Shown: positions 31,001 to 37,648, numbered from the stretch's first letter. The stretch: 37,648 nt of DNA from Deltaproteobacteria bacterium (GCA_016210115.1 JACQUW010000113.1:1-37648); one strand, 5' to 3'. The notes: generated from the letters alone by a model not told the origin. A program made the numbers and translations.

Positions 31001-31543
31001 AGCACACCGCTAATCAATGACCTGCGCAGATTCCTGAGGCAGAAGCTGCCTGACCACATGGTGCCATCTGCCTTCGTGTTTCTGGACGATCTGCCGCTCA
31101 CGCCCAATGGCAAGGTGGATCGTCGAGCGCTGCCCGAGCCCGACCAAGGACGCCCCAAGTTGGAAGAAACGTATGTGGCTCCTCGTACACCTGTCGAGGA
31201 GGGGCTGGCAGGTATCTGGGCCGAGGTTCTCGGTCTAAAGCAGGTCGGCATCCATGATAATTTCTTTGACCTCGGCGGCCATTCCCTGAAAGCTACCCAG
31301 GTCATGTCCCGGGTGCGCGCTACGCTCCAAGTCGATCTACCTCTCCGCACGCTATTTGAGGCCCCCACGGTAGCTGGCCTGGCTATAAGAATCACACGGG
31401 GCCAAACTGAAAAGGCGAACCCTAACGAGATAGCCAGCTTATTGGCAGAGTTAGAGCGGATGTCCGACGAGGAAGCGGAGTCACAACTCGCCGATGAAAG
31501 CCCGCCAGGTAACGGAGCAAGCAAACATGACCGGTCTCTCTAA
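28037..31543 (+). CDS. NRPS elongation module C-A5-T, predicted valine
   Basis: Intact 1168-residue module whose ATG overlaps the preceding TGA. Residues 1-40 carry the LANLSPAKRGLLERR linker found at the start of many C domains. The condensation domain (about 45-470) has catalytic HHIASDG at 180-186, the LCL-type pattern. A5 (about 490-1020) has [14 protein letters not shown] and pocket residues D-A-F-W-L-G-G-T-F-K, the classical valine code (DAFW-I/L-GGTFK). The thiolation serine is S1083 in FFDLGGHSL. The C-terminal helix ELERMSDEEAESQL overlaps the next gene by 17 bp. The linker before the A3 motif carries a composite repeat insertion (29905-30000) that keeps the frame. By gene order it would condense the residue loaded on A4-T, or a chain from upstream, with valine. 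Confidence 0.9.
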   Translation: MDGDNLLERLANLSPAKRGLLERRVKEDATAAREAIAIPPRPKSESAPLSFAQQRLWFINQLEPESSAYNEAAAIRLEGTPNVDALKNALNAIVDRHEVLRTTFSAADGSGPVQLIGKSRPVDLPIVDFSGYPEPERMAQVQGAIAQLRECNFDLGKDLMLRAALLRLDFNRHVLVIITHHIASDGWSNGIFWRELATLYEAFSLEKPNPLPELPIQYADYAVWQRQWLQGEVLEKQLSYWKAQLQDLSILELPTDRPPPPVQTYRGARQSLLLPRALSDHLKALSSQQGVTLFMTLLAALQTLLHRYTGQDDIVVGSPIAGRNRLETEGLIGFFVNTLVFRTDLSGNPTFRELLHRVKEEALHAYEHQDLPFERLVEALNPDRDRGRTPLFQVMFAVQNVPRRALEMPGLVAAPIEIESLTAKFDLFAAFVERDQQQTMRIEYNTDLFDDATIRRMTVHFQTLLESVVANLHERISELPMLTEAEKHQLLVEWNDTEKEYPKDRCIHELFEEQVKRTPEAVAVVFEGQELSYRDLNAKANRLAHHLRRRGVGPETLVAICMERSTEMIVGLLGILKAGGAYVPLDPQYPKERLAFMLRDTQAPVLLTQQRLMEELLEDRRSKPVLSPSAALRIDSAEGIEDGDFRFSILNPRIQVVCLDAEWEVIAAESEDNPISGATANNLVYVIYTSGSTGTPKGVVVPHRGITRLLFGIDYAQFGANQTFLHLAPTAFDASTFEIWGPLLDGGTCILYPGKVPTPKELGDLLHEHDVSTLWLTASLFNAVIDTAPKALSRVRQLLIGGEALSVPHVRCALSRLPNTEIINGYGPTESTTFTCCYRIPRELDENVTSIPIGRPIGNTQTFILDASLTPVPIGVTGKLYIGGDGLARGYLNNSELTAEKFVPNPFNDLPGSRLYRSGDLARYLPDGNIEFLGRIDHQVKIRGYRIELGEIECVLSQHPAVRETVVIAREDDPGEKHLVAYVVSNRGSTPLINDLRRFLRQKLPDHMVPSAFVFLDDLPLTPNGKVDRRALPEPDQGRPKLEETYVAPRTPVEEGLAGIWAEVLGLKQVGIHDNFFDLGGHSLKATQVMSRVRATLQVDLPLRTLFEAPTVAGLAIRITRGQTEKANPNEIASLLAELERMSDEEAESQLADESPPGNGASKHDRSL
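29905..30000. repeat. Composite repeat insertion in A5 linker (palindromic element plus heptamers)
   Basis: The first half (29905-29955) is a palindromic repeat: TCCTGAGC at 29910-29917 pairs with GCTCAGGA at 29929-29936 around CCTTCGGCTGC. The second half is a heptamer array, GATTTTC GATTCTC GATCCTC AATCCTC GAATACA, at 29966-30000. Both lie at the linker position that has heptamers in A1 and A2, but here the frame stays open, adding a peptide around VLSPSAALRIDSAEG. Confidence 0.7.
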
Positions 31544-32741
31544 ACCTATCGCAGAGCTTCCGCAAGAGCAGCGGTCTATCCGGTCTAAATGCTTCCACCC
31601 CAGTAATACCTTCATCGAATTCAAGAAGGAAGACATCGAACAATCAATCCCTGATCGGTTCGAAAAGATGGTCCGCCTGTATCCTCACCGACTGGCCGTC
31701 AAGGCAACAAATCGCTCGTTGACGTATGAAGCGCTCAATCAAATCGCTAACCGCATAGGGCGCGCGATCTTGGCAAAGGGCGGCCACGGAAACGAACCCA
31801 TAGCGTTGCTGTTTGAGCAAGGCATCGACGTCATCGCCGCGATCTTTGGAGCGTTAAAGGCAGGCAAGTTTTATGTTGCGCTGGATCCCTCGTTTCCGCC
31901 GGAACGACTTACCTACATGTTGCAGGATTCCCAGGCAGGCTTGATTGTCACCAATAACCACAACGTGGGCTTTGCCAAAAAGTTACGACAAGATTCCCGG
32001 CGACTCCTAAATATTGATGAACTGGATGAATCACTTTCCGCTGCCAACCTCGGCCTTCACATTTCACAAGATGAGATTTCTCACCTTGTCTACACGTCTG
32101 GCTCTACGGGAGAACCCAAAGGTGTGGTTCAGAACCATCTCAATATTCTTCAAGAGATCATGTCCTATAGCAACAGCTTTCATATCTGCGCGCAGGACCG
32201 GATGACGGTTTTGGCATCTGGTAGTAGTGGTCAGGGGATAAAAAACGCCTTTTGCGCCTTGCTCAACGGTGCAGGTCTCTTTCCTCTCGATATTAAATCG
32301 GAAGGAGTGGCCCGCCTGGCCGGTTGTCTGACTCAAGAAGAGATTACCGTGTGCCATTTATCCGTCATCCTTTTTCGCTATTTCTTGAGGACATTAACCG
32401 GAGAGGAGAAATTTCCCCGGTTACGCATTATCAGACTCGCTAGTGAGCAGGTGCTTAAAGAGGATGTAAAAGGATACAGGAGATATTTTTCGCCGCATTG
32501 TGTTCTCGTCAACGCCTTGTCATGTACCGAAGCCGGAACTTTTCGGTGGCATTTCATGAACAAGGAGACACCGGTCACGGAAAGCGGCGTCCCGGTGGGC
32601 TATGCGGTGGAAGACAAGAAGGTCCTGCTGCTTGATGACAAAGGCCAGGAAGTTGGCTTCAACCGGAGTTGGAGAAATAGCAATCAAAAGTCGGTATCTC
32701 TCCCCTGGTTATTGGCGAAGACCCAACCTCAATCAGTCTAA
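31527..32741 (+). CDS. NRPS fragment: divergent adenylation domain A6, N-terminal part (frameshifted)
   Basis: Begins MTGLSKPIAELPQEQRSIRS, aligning end to end with the start of the A4 protein; this sets the ATG at 31527, 17 bp inside the previous gene. The AMP-binding core is LVYTSGSTGEPKG. Like A4 it lacks the anchoring Asp: ASGSSGQGIKNAFCALLNGA occupies the pocket segment. CTEAGTFRW replaces the usual YGPTE block. Homology holds to GQEVGFN and then breaks at about 32,655-32,670, where one extra base shifts the frame; the true continuation GVGEIAIKSRYLSPGYW is in the next entry. The last 26 or so residues here are read out of frame. Confidence 0.8.
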   Translation: MTGLSKPIAELPQEQRSIRSKCFHPSNTFIEFKKEDIEQSIPDRFEKMVRLYPHRLAVKATNRSLTYEALNQIANRIGRAILAKGGHGNEPIALLFEQGIDVIAAIFGALKAGKFYVALDPSFPPERLTYMLQDSQAGLIVTNNHNVGFAKKLRQDSRRLLNIDELDESLSAANLGLHISQDEISHLVYTSGSTGEPKGVVQNHLNILQEIMSYSNSFHICAQDRMTVLASGSSGQGIKNAFCALLNGAGLFPLDIKSEGVARLAGCLTQEEITVCHLSVILFRYFLRTLTGEEKFPRLRIIRLASEQVLKEDVKGYRRYFSPHCVLVNALSCTEAGTFRWHFMNKETPVTESGVPVGYAVEDKKVLLLDDKGQEVGFNRSWRNSNQKSVSLPWLLAKTQPQSV

Positions 32742-33315
32742 ATTCTTGGCCGATCCAAACGGTGGGGACGAACGGCTATACCTCACCGGAGATCTAGGAC
32801 GAATGACACCGGATGGATGCCTAATATATATGGGGCGGAAAGACTTTCGAGTGAAAGTCAGAGGCTACCGGGTTGAAATCGAAGAGATCGAGAGCGCATT
32901 GCTGGCACATTCCCAGATCAGGGAGGCGGCAGTTGTTGCATGGGACCGAGAGCCGGGCGAGAAATACCTTGTCGCGTATGTTGTCCCTCGCGGGAATCCA
33001 GCACCCACGATCAATGATTTAAATGACTTTCTCAAGAAAAAGTTGCCTGACTACATGACGCCCTCAGCCTTTGTGTTTCTGGAATCCCTCCCCCTAACGA
33101 ACGGCAAACTAGACCGGACCGCGCTGCCTCTGCCGGATCACAAAAGGCCAGACCTGGCCTACCCCTACGTTCCACCCCAAAATGCAGCGCAAGAAAAATT
33201 GCTCCAGATCTGGGAAGAACTCTTGGACGTCTCCCTGATTGGTATCCAAGACGATTTCTTCGACCTGGGGGGGCCACTCGCTACTCGGCGCGAAACTCAT
33301 CTCCCGGCTAGGTGA
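32602..33315 (+). CDS. NRPS fragment: C-terminal part of A6 and start of thiolation domain (frameshifted at both ends)
   Basis: Meaningful from about 32,665: GVGEIAIKSRYLSPGYW, then YLTGDLGRMTPDG, the DFRVKVRGYRVEIEEIE block and A10 read as LPLTNGKLDRTAL, which is one residue shorter than the usual LTPNGK. The carrier domain reaches IGIQDDFFDLGG and is then broken by a run of seven G at 33267-33273. With six G, as in the carrier at 25790-25807, the frame would continue HSLLGAKLISRLGEVF. The ATG at 32602 is inside A6 and unlikely to be a natural start. Confidence 0.75.
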   Translation: MRWKTRRSCCLMTKARKLASTGVGEIAIKSRYLSPGYWRRPNLNQSKFLADPNGGDERLYLTGDLGRMTPDGCLIYMGRKDFRVKVRGYRVEIEEIESALLAHSQIREAAVVAWDREPGEKYLVAYVVPRGNPAPTINDLNDFLKKKLPDYMTPSAFVFLESLPLTNGKLDRTALPLPDHKRPDLAYPYVPPQNAAQEKLLQIWEELLDVSLIGIQDDFFDLGGPLATRRETHLPAR

Positions 33316-34777
33316 GGTCTTTCGTATTGAGCTGCCATTGCGCAGCCTCTTTGAGTCCCCCACGATCGCCGGGTTGGCTGAACAGGTTGAAGAAGCCCTT
33401 CGAAAAGAAAACGGCCTGCGCACCCTTCCCATCATTCCTGCCTCAAGAGCCGGAAATCTCCCCCTTTCGTTCTCTCAGCAACGATTGTGGTTCCTCGACC
33501 AGTTGGACCCCGGAAACCCTAATTATAACCTTTTGGTTGCCTTTCAGCTTAGGGGACCACTTAATCTGACAGCGTTGGTACAGAGCTTCAATGAGATCAT
33601 CAGGCGCCACGATGCTTTGCGGACCGTCTTTAGGGCCCCAGATGGAGAGCCGGTCCAAATCATCGTCCCATCCGTGACCTTAGAGCCGCGCGTCCTGGAT
33701 CTGAGAGAAATTGTTTCTGATGCAGCACGAGAGGCTGAGATCCGACATCTATCGACTATCGAGGCCCAACGGCGATTTGATCTAACCCGCGGTCCGTTGT
33801 TGCGGATCACTTTGATACGGATAACCGAGGACGAGCATGTGCTACTTCGGACAATACACCACATAGTCTTCGATGTTTGGTCTATGGGGATACTCGTTCA
33901 AGAGCTGTCCGCACTCTACAAGAGTTTTTCTAGCGGGGAGCCAGCCTTGCTCCCGAAGCTTCATATCCAGTACGCAGACTTTGCGCGTTGGCAAAGAGAG
34001 AGGTGTCAAGATGAGCTGCTTCTTCCTCAACTGTCTTACTGGAAACGGGTGCTTCGCGACATTCCCCCCGTGCTAGAGCTTCCCACCGATCGTCCTCGGA
34101 CTGCGGTTCAGACCGTTCGTGGTGCGCGACAATACTTTGCAGTTTCGGAGTCGCTTTCAGCAGGGCTCAAGAGCCTGGGCAATCGGCACAAGGTTACTCT
34201 TTTTATGGTGCTGCTAGCGGCGTTTCAGACATTGCTGCATCGTTACACAGGACAGACTGACATCGTGGTAGGGTCTCCTGTGGCAGGTCGGAACCACAGC
34301 GAGCTCGAGGGTTTGATCGGCTTCTTTCTTAACATGTTGGTCCTGCGCACCGACATGTCAGGCAACTGCACATTTCGCGGGCTGCTGGTTCGCATACGGG
34401 AGGTCTGCTTGGAGGCCTATGCCCACCAAGATCTGCCTTTCGAGAAACTTGTGGAGGAGCTGAGGCCAGACCGAGATCTACGGCACAACCCGTTGTTTCA
34501 AGTAGCGTTTTCTCTCCAGAATACTCCAACATTTCCCCTGGAGTTGGCTGGTTTGACGGTCGATGAACTCGAAGTTGACATAGGGATAGCAAGGTTTGAC
34601 ATCGAGTTGATCATGATGGAGGGAGAGAACGGGTTACGTGGGTATGTGAACTACAAAACCGACTTGTTTAATGCTGGAACGATTGACCGGCCAGGTCAAT
34701 GCCGACAATCTGGCCTACGTGATTTACACCTCAGGCTCGACAGGCAAGCCCAAGGGGGTTTTGGTAGAGCACCGTAG
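33239..34777 (+). CDS. NRPS fragment: end of thiolation domain and condensation domain with altered HHxxxDG
   Basis: Continues from the G-run with HSLLGAKLISRLGEV, then a full condensation domain: LPLSFSQQRLWFLDQLDPGN, RRHDALRTVFRA, QTDIVVGSPVAGRN and NMLVLRTDMSGN. The catalytic motif is HHIVFDV, at about 33857-33877, so the final glycine of HHxxxDG is valine; both His and the Asp are kept, but activity may be impaired. The domain ends at YKTDLFNAGTIDR. From there the frame is meaningless because the sequence jumps, with loss of about 0.65 kb, to the middle of the following adenylation domain in another frame. Confidence 0.78.
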   Translation: MVSKTISSTWGGHSLLGAKLISRLGEVFRIELPLRSLFESPTIAGLAEQVEEALRKENGLRTLPIIPASRAGNLPLSFSQQRLWFLDQLDPGNPNYNLLVAFQLRGPLNLTALVQSFNEIIRRHDALRTVFRAPDGEPVQIIVPSVTLEPRVLDLREIVSDAAREAEIRHLSTIEAQRRFDLTRGPLLRITLIRITEDEHVLLRTIHHIVFDVWSMGILVQELSALYKSFSSGEPALLPKLHIQYADFARWQRERCQDELLLPQLSYWKRVLRDIPPVLELPTDRPRTAVQTVRGARQYFAVSESLSAGLKSLGNRHKVTLFMVLLAAFQTLLHRYTGQTDIVVGSPVAGRNHSELEGLIGFFLNMLVLRTDMSGNCTFRGLLVRIREVCLEAYAHQDLPFEKLVEELRPDRDLRHNPLFQVAFSLQNTPTFPLELAGLTVDELEVDIGIARFDIELIMMEGENGLRGYVNYKTDLFNAGTIDRPGQCRQSGLRDLHLRLDRQAQGGFGRAP

Positions 34778-36173
34778 CGTGGCGCGTCTCTTTGAGGCGA
34801 CTCAGTCCTGGTTTGACTTTAATGAACGGGATGTGTGGACACTTTTCCACTCCCTTGCGTTCGACTTCTCGGTCTGGGAGCTCTGGGGTGCCCTGTTGTA
34901 TGGCGGGCGACTCGTGGTGGTTCCCTATTGGGTGAGCCGGACGCCTGAAGCATTCCTCGACTTGTTGTTCACAGAGCGGGTGACGGTCCTCAACCAGACC
35001 CCTGCGGCTTTTCGGCAGCTCATTCGTGTGGAGGGAGAGTCTCCGGATCGAGCGAGGGAACTGAGCCTACGTCTGGTGATCTTTGGTGGTGAAGCCCTCG
35101 AACTGAAGATATTGGAGCCATGGTTTGACCGGTATGGAGACCAGAAACCTCGGTTAGTCAACATGTACGGCATCACGGAAACGACGGTACACGTTACCTA
35201 TCGTCCGGTGACAATGGTCGACCTGAGTAAAACTTCGGGCAGCGTTATAGGCTGTCCGATTCCCGATTTTCAGGTTTATGTGCTGGATCAGAACCTGCAA
35301 CCTGTGCCCCTTGGGATTCCCGGTGAGATGCACGTTGGTGGTGCTGGTGTGGCGCGGGGCTACCTCGATAGGTCTGAGTTGAGTGCCGAGCGATTCATTC
35401 CCGATCCCCTCAGCAAGAAACCGGGAACTCGGCTGTATCGGACGGGTGACCTGGCCCGCAGGCTCGCTGATGGGGACATCGAGTACCTTGGTCGCATCGA
35501 TCATCAGGTGAAGATTCGGGGATATCGCGTCGAGTTGGGGGAGATTGAGGCGATGCTGCGCCAACATCCTGCTGTGCGGGAGACGGTGGTGGTGGCCAGA
35601 GACGATGTCCCTCACGGCAAGCATCTGGTGGCCTATGTGGTGGCTGTCCAAGCCCCAACCCCTTCGGTTACTGAGCTGCGAGGCTTTTTAAAGGCGAAGC
35701 TGCCAGATTACATGCTGCCTGCAGCCTTCGTGCTGCTGGAGGCGTTCCCGCTAACGCCTAACGGCAAGGTAGACCGTCGCGCGCTGCCCGAGCCAGACCA
35801 GGCACGCTCCGAATTGGAAGAGTCATTCTTAGCACCTCGTAATCCCGTCGAGGAAGTGCTAGCTGGTATCTGGGCCGAGGTACTGGGAGTTGCCCAAGTG
35901 GGAGTTCACGACAACTTTTTTGAATTGGGCGGCCATTCGTTGCTGGCGACCCGGGTCATATCTCGTATGCGCGAGGCCTTTCAAGTAGAAGTACCGCTTC
36001 GCGCTCTGTTTGAGGCACCCACGGTGGCGGGCTTGGCTGTGAAAATCACACAGAGCCAAACTGGAAAGGCGGAACCGGAAGAGATGGCCCGCGTCTTGAG
36101 TGAGTTGGAAGCGTTATCAGATAAACAAGCGAAGCGCCTACTTGCGAAAGATATGGAAGAAAAGGAATCCTAA
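34671..36173 (+). CDS. NRPS fragment: adenylation domain A7 without its N-terminal third (threonine code), thiolation domain
   Basis: Meaningful from about 34,690 ([21 protein letters not shown]). The A1 and A2 core motifs and the C-A linker are absent, which would remove about 200 residues of the N-terminal subdomain. What remains is well preserved: pocket FDFSVWELW, LNQTPAAFRQL, VIFGGE and NMYGITETTVH read D-F-W-N-I-G-M-V-H with the A10 Lys, exactly the canonical threonine code. The thiolation serine is at 35937-35939 in FFELGGHSL. The tail ELEALSDKQAKRLL is a usual C-terminal helix. The stop is immediately followed by the next ATG. If the deletion is real this module cannot adenylate; if it is a mis-assembly the intact gene activates threonine. 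Confidence 0.8.
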   Translation: MLERLTGQVNADNLAYVIYTSGSTGKPKGVLVEHRSVARLFEATQSWFDFNERDVWTLFHSLAFDFSVWELWGALLYGGRLVVVPYWVSRTPEAFLDLLFTERVTVLNQTPAAFRQLIRVEGESPDRARELSLRLVIFGGEALELKILEPWFDRYGDQKPRLVNMYGITETTVHVTYRPVTMVDLSKTSGSVIGCPIPDFQVYVLDQNLQPVPLGIPGEMHVGGAGVARGYLDRSELSAERFIPDPLSKKPGTRLYRTGDLARRLADGDIEYLGRIDHQVKIRGYRVELGEIEAMLRQHPAVRETVVVARDDVPHGKHLVAYVVAVQAPTPSVTELRGFLKAKLPDYMLPAAFVLLEAFPLTPNGKVDRRALPEPDQARSELEESFLAPRNPVEEVLAGIWAEVLGVAQVGVHDNFFELGGHSLLATRVISRMREAFQVEVPLRALFEAPTVAGLAVKITQSQTGKAEPEEMARVLSELEALSDKQAKRLLAKDMEEKES

Positions 36174-37535
36174 ATGGACGGAGAAAGCCTCAGCAACCAG
36201 CTTGCCAATCTTTCACCAGAAAAGCGGGCGCTTCTTGGGTTGAGGCTCAGGCGCAAGGGGGCTCGTGCCTCCGCTGAACAGATTATACCGCGCAGAGCAA
36301 ACCGCGACCGTGCCCCTCTTTCTTTTGGTCAGCAAAGGCTGTGGTTTCTCGATCAGTTTGAGCCCGACAGTCCTCTCTATAACATCTCCAAGGCGGTGCG
36401 TCTTAGCGGTCGGCTCAATGTGGCCGCCCTGAAGCAAAGCCTCAATGAGATTGTGGCGCGCCACGAGGTCCTGCGTACTACATTTGCTTGCATAGATGGA
36501 AGCCCGGTTCAGGTGATTGTCGAGAGCGGCTCGATAGAACTGCCACTGATTGATCTGAGTGATTGGCCGGATGCAGGGCGCGAGGAAGAGGTTCGACGTT
36601 TGCTCAAGGAAGAGGCGCAGCGGCCTTTCAACTTAGCCTCTGATTTGATGCTGCGGTCACAATTGCTGCGGCTTGCCGAGGAGGAGAACGTCCTGCTTTT
36701 GATGATGCACCACATTGCTTCGGATGGCTGGTCCATGGGAGTGCTCTTTCGGGAGCTGTCTATTCTCTACGAAGCCTTCTCCAATGGGAAGCCATCGCCG
36801 CTTCAGGAACTGCCGATCCAGTACGCGGACTTTGCAGTCTGGCAACGGCAGTGGCTGCAGGGAGAGGTCTTGGAAGCCGAGCTTTCGTACTGGAAGAAGC
36901 GGCTTGATGGAGTCCCCACGCTGCAGTCGCCCTTTGACCGGCCGCGGCCACCGGTCCAGAGCTTTCGCGGCGCGCGACAATCCTTGATGCTGTCCAAGAC
37001 CTTGACCAAGGAACTCAAAGCCCTGAGCCGTCACCAGGGTGTTACCGTGTTCATGACCCTGCTGGCGGCCTTTCAGACGCTACTGCATCGCTACACCGGG
37101 CAGGACGACATTGTTGTGGGTTCTCCTATCGCCAATCGTAACCGACTCGAGACCGAGGGACTGATTGGATTCTTTGTTAACACATTGGTCTTGCTTACTG
37201 ACCTTTCGGGCAATCCCAGTTTTCGGGATTTGTTAGGCCGTGTGAGAGAGGTAGCTTTAGGAGGCTATGCTCACCAGGATCTACCCTTTGAGAGATTGGT
37301 AGAGGAGTTACAGCCCGAGCGGGCCCCGGGTTGGACCCCGCTGTTCCAGGTGATGTTTGTTCTTCAGAATGCCCCGATAGAATCTCTGAAGCTCGTGGGC
37401 CTGAGTGTGAGTCCTCTGAACGTAGACAGTGAGACGGCTAAATTTGATGTGAATCTATCGATGTGGGAGGAGGCGGAAGGACTGAGAGGATCATTGGAAT
37501 ACAATACGAGCTATAATCAAAAAGTGTGGAAATGA
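36174..37535 (+). CDS. NRPS condensation domain, truncated by insertion at its C-terminal end
   Basis: Starts directly after the preceding stop with a leader (SLSNQLANLSPEKRALLGLR) like that of the 28037 module. A nearly complete LCL-type condensation domain follows: LSFGQQRLWFLDQFEP, catalytic HHIASDG near 36,710, QDDIVVGSPIANRN, HQDLPFERLVEELQ. The domain should go on EYNTDLFD and into an A domain, but after EYNT the sequence becomes unrelated (SYNQKVWK) and stops. The break coincides with a structured non-NRPS sequence at the contig end, so the remaining A-T part of the module is probably beyond an inserted element. Confidence 0.83.
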   Translation: MDGESLSNQLANLSPEKRALLGLRLRRKGARASAEQIIPRRANRDRAPLSFGQQRLWFLDQFEPDSPLYNISKAVRLSGRLNVAALKQSLNEIVARHEVLRTTFACIDGSPVQVIVESGSIELPLIDLSDWPDAGREEEVRRLLKEEAQRPFNLASDLMLRSQLLRLAEEENVLLLMMHHIASDGWSMGVLFRELSILYEAFSNGKPSPLQELPIQYADFAVWQRQWLQGEVLEAELSYWKKRLDGVPTLQSPFDRPRPPVQSFRGARQSLMLSKTLTKELKALSRHQGVTVFMTLLAAFQTLLHRYTGQDDIVVGSPIANRNRLETEGLIGFFVNTLVLLTDLSGNPSFRDLLGRVREVALGGYAHQDLPFERLVEELQPERAPGWTPLFQVMFVLQNAPIESLKLVGLSVSPLNVDSETAKFDVNLSMWEEAEGLRGSLEYNTSYNQKVWK

Positions 37536-37648
37536 GAAATAGGTAGGCGTACCCTTTCGTGAACCGAAAACGAAAGGCTGCCTGGTGGAACAGGCAGAGA
37601 AAGGATACGCCGATGAGAGAAGAGCATAGGGAGAAAAAGGAGTCAAAG
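37513..37648 (+). mobile_element. Probable 5' end of an inserted structured element (group II intron-like)
   Basis: NRPS homology ends at about 37,512. The new sequence has GTGTG at 37524-37528 and a cloverleaf-like fold. An outer stem GGCGTA (37546-37551) pairs with TACGCC (37606-37611). It encloses one hairpin CCTTTCGT/ACGAAAGG (37553-37560 with 37570-37577) and another CTGCCTG/CAGGCAG (37578-37584 with 37591-37597). GTGYG is the usual 5' end of group II introns, and the fold plus the following purine-rich GATGAGAGAAGAG vaguely resemble intron domain I. No reverse transcriptase is visible because the window ends. An IS end or another structured RNA is also possible. Confidence 0.35.

Noticed and set aside
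37546..37611. Cloverleaf-like fold considered as a tRNA
   Set aside because: There is no T-arm consensus (GTTCGA), no acceptor-length stem of 7 bp and only two internal hairpins, so it does not fit tRNA.

Overview
The window reads as a moderately GC-rich bacterial contig, probably from a metagenome. It combines two unrelated accessory regions. Repeated UbiD-like decarboxylases with NMT1/TauA-type periplasmic binding proteins, next to a large NRPS locus, recall uncultivated soil, sediment or sponge lineages such as Tectomicrobia, Rokubacteria or deltaproteobacterial relatives. That is inference; no rRNA, tRNA or marker gene is present to place it.

Region 1 (about 200-17,840) is a same-strand catabolic or uptake island. 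It has three UbiD-family decarboxylases (211, 6730, 13238), a ThDP-dependent decarboxylase/synthase-like enzyme (2809), a molybdopterin oxidoreductase with an N-terminal 4Fe-4S motif (10612), and eight secreted substrate-binding proteins. Seven binding proteins are NMT1/SsuA/TauA-like and one resembles Fe(III)/polyamine-type binders. One binding protein lies on the minus strand at the island's right edge. No ABC permease, ATPase or UbiX prenyltransferase is visible. The repeating unit is an enzyme followed by one or two binding proteins, which suggests sensing or uptake of carboxylated (aromatic or unsaturated) compounds followed by decarboxylation and redox steps. The left end carries a small MITE-like palindromic element.

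Region 2 (about 17,840-18,800) is a regulatory/spacer stretch with an operator-like inverted repeat and a small membrane protein (probably DUF5658-like).

Region 3 (18,795-37,535) starts with an MbtH-like protein and continues as an NRPS locus. The order is: C-domain remnant, A1-A2 (fused without T-C), T, C, A3, T; then A4-T; C-A5-T; A6-T-C-A7(truncated)-T; then C, which is cut off. Specificity residues read by eye give A2 proline-like, A3 matching the Lys2/alpha-aminoadipate reductase type, A5 valine and A7 threonine. A4 and A6 are divergent adenylation domains without the amino-acid-anchoring Asp. Only the A4-T and C-A5-T genes are fully intact. The rest is broken by six reading-frame interruptions, an in-frame A-A fusion and a roughly 0.65 kb deletion. 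Heptanucleotide tandem repeats and short palindromic elements are inserted in the coding sequence at A-domain and C-domain linkers. This is either a decaying or recombining NRPS or a partly mis-assembled repetitive locus.

The right end (about 37,513-37,648) appears to be a foreign insertion in the last C domain. It has a GTGTG start-like motif and a three-way-junction fold, which would fit the 5' end of a group II intron or another structured element.
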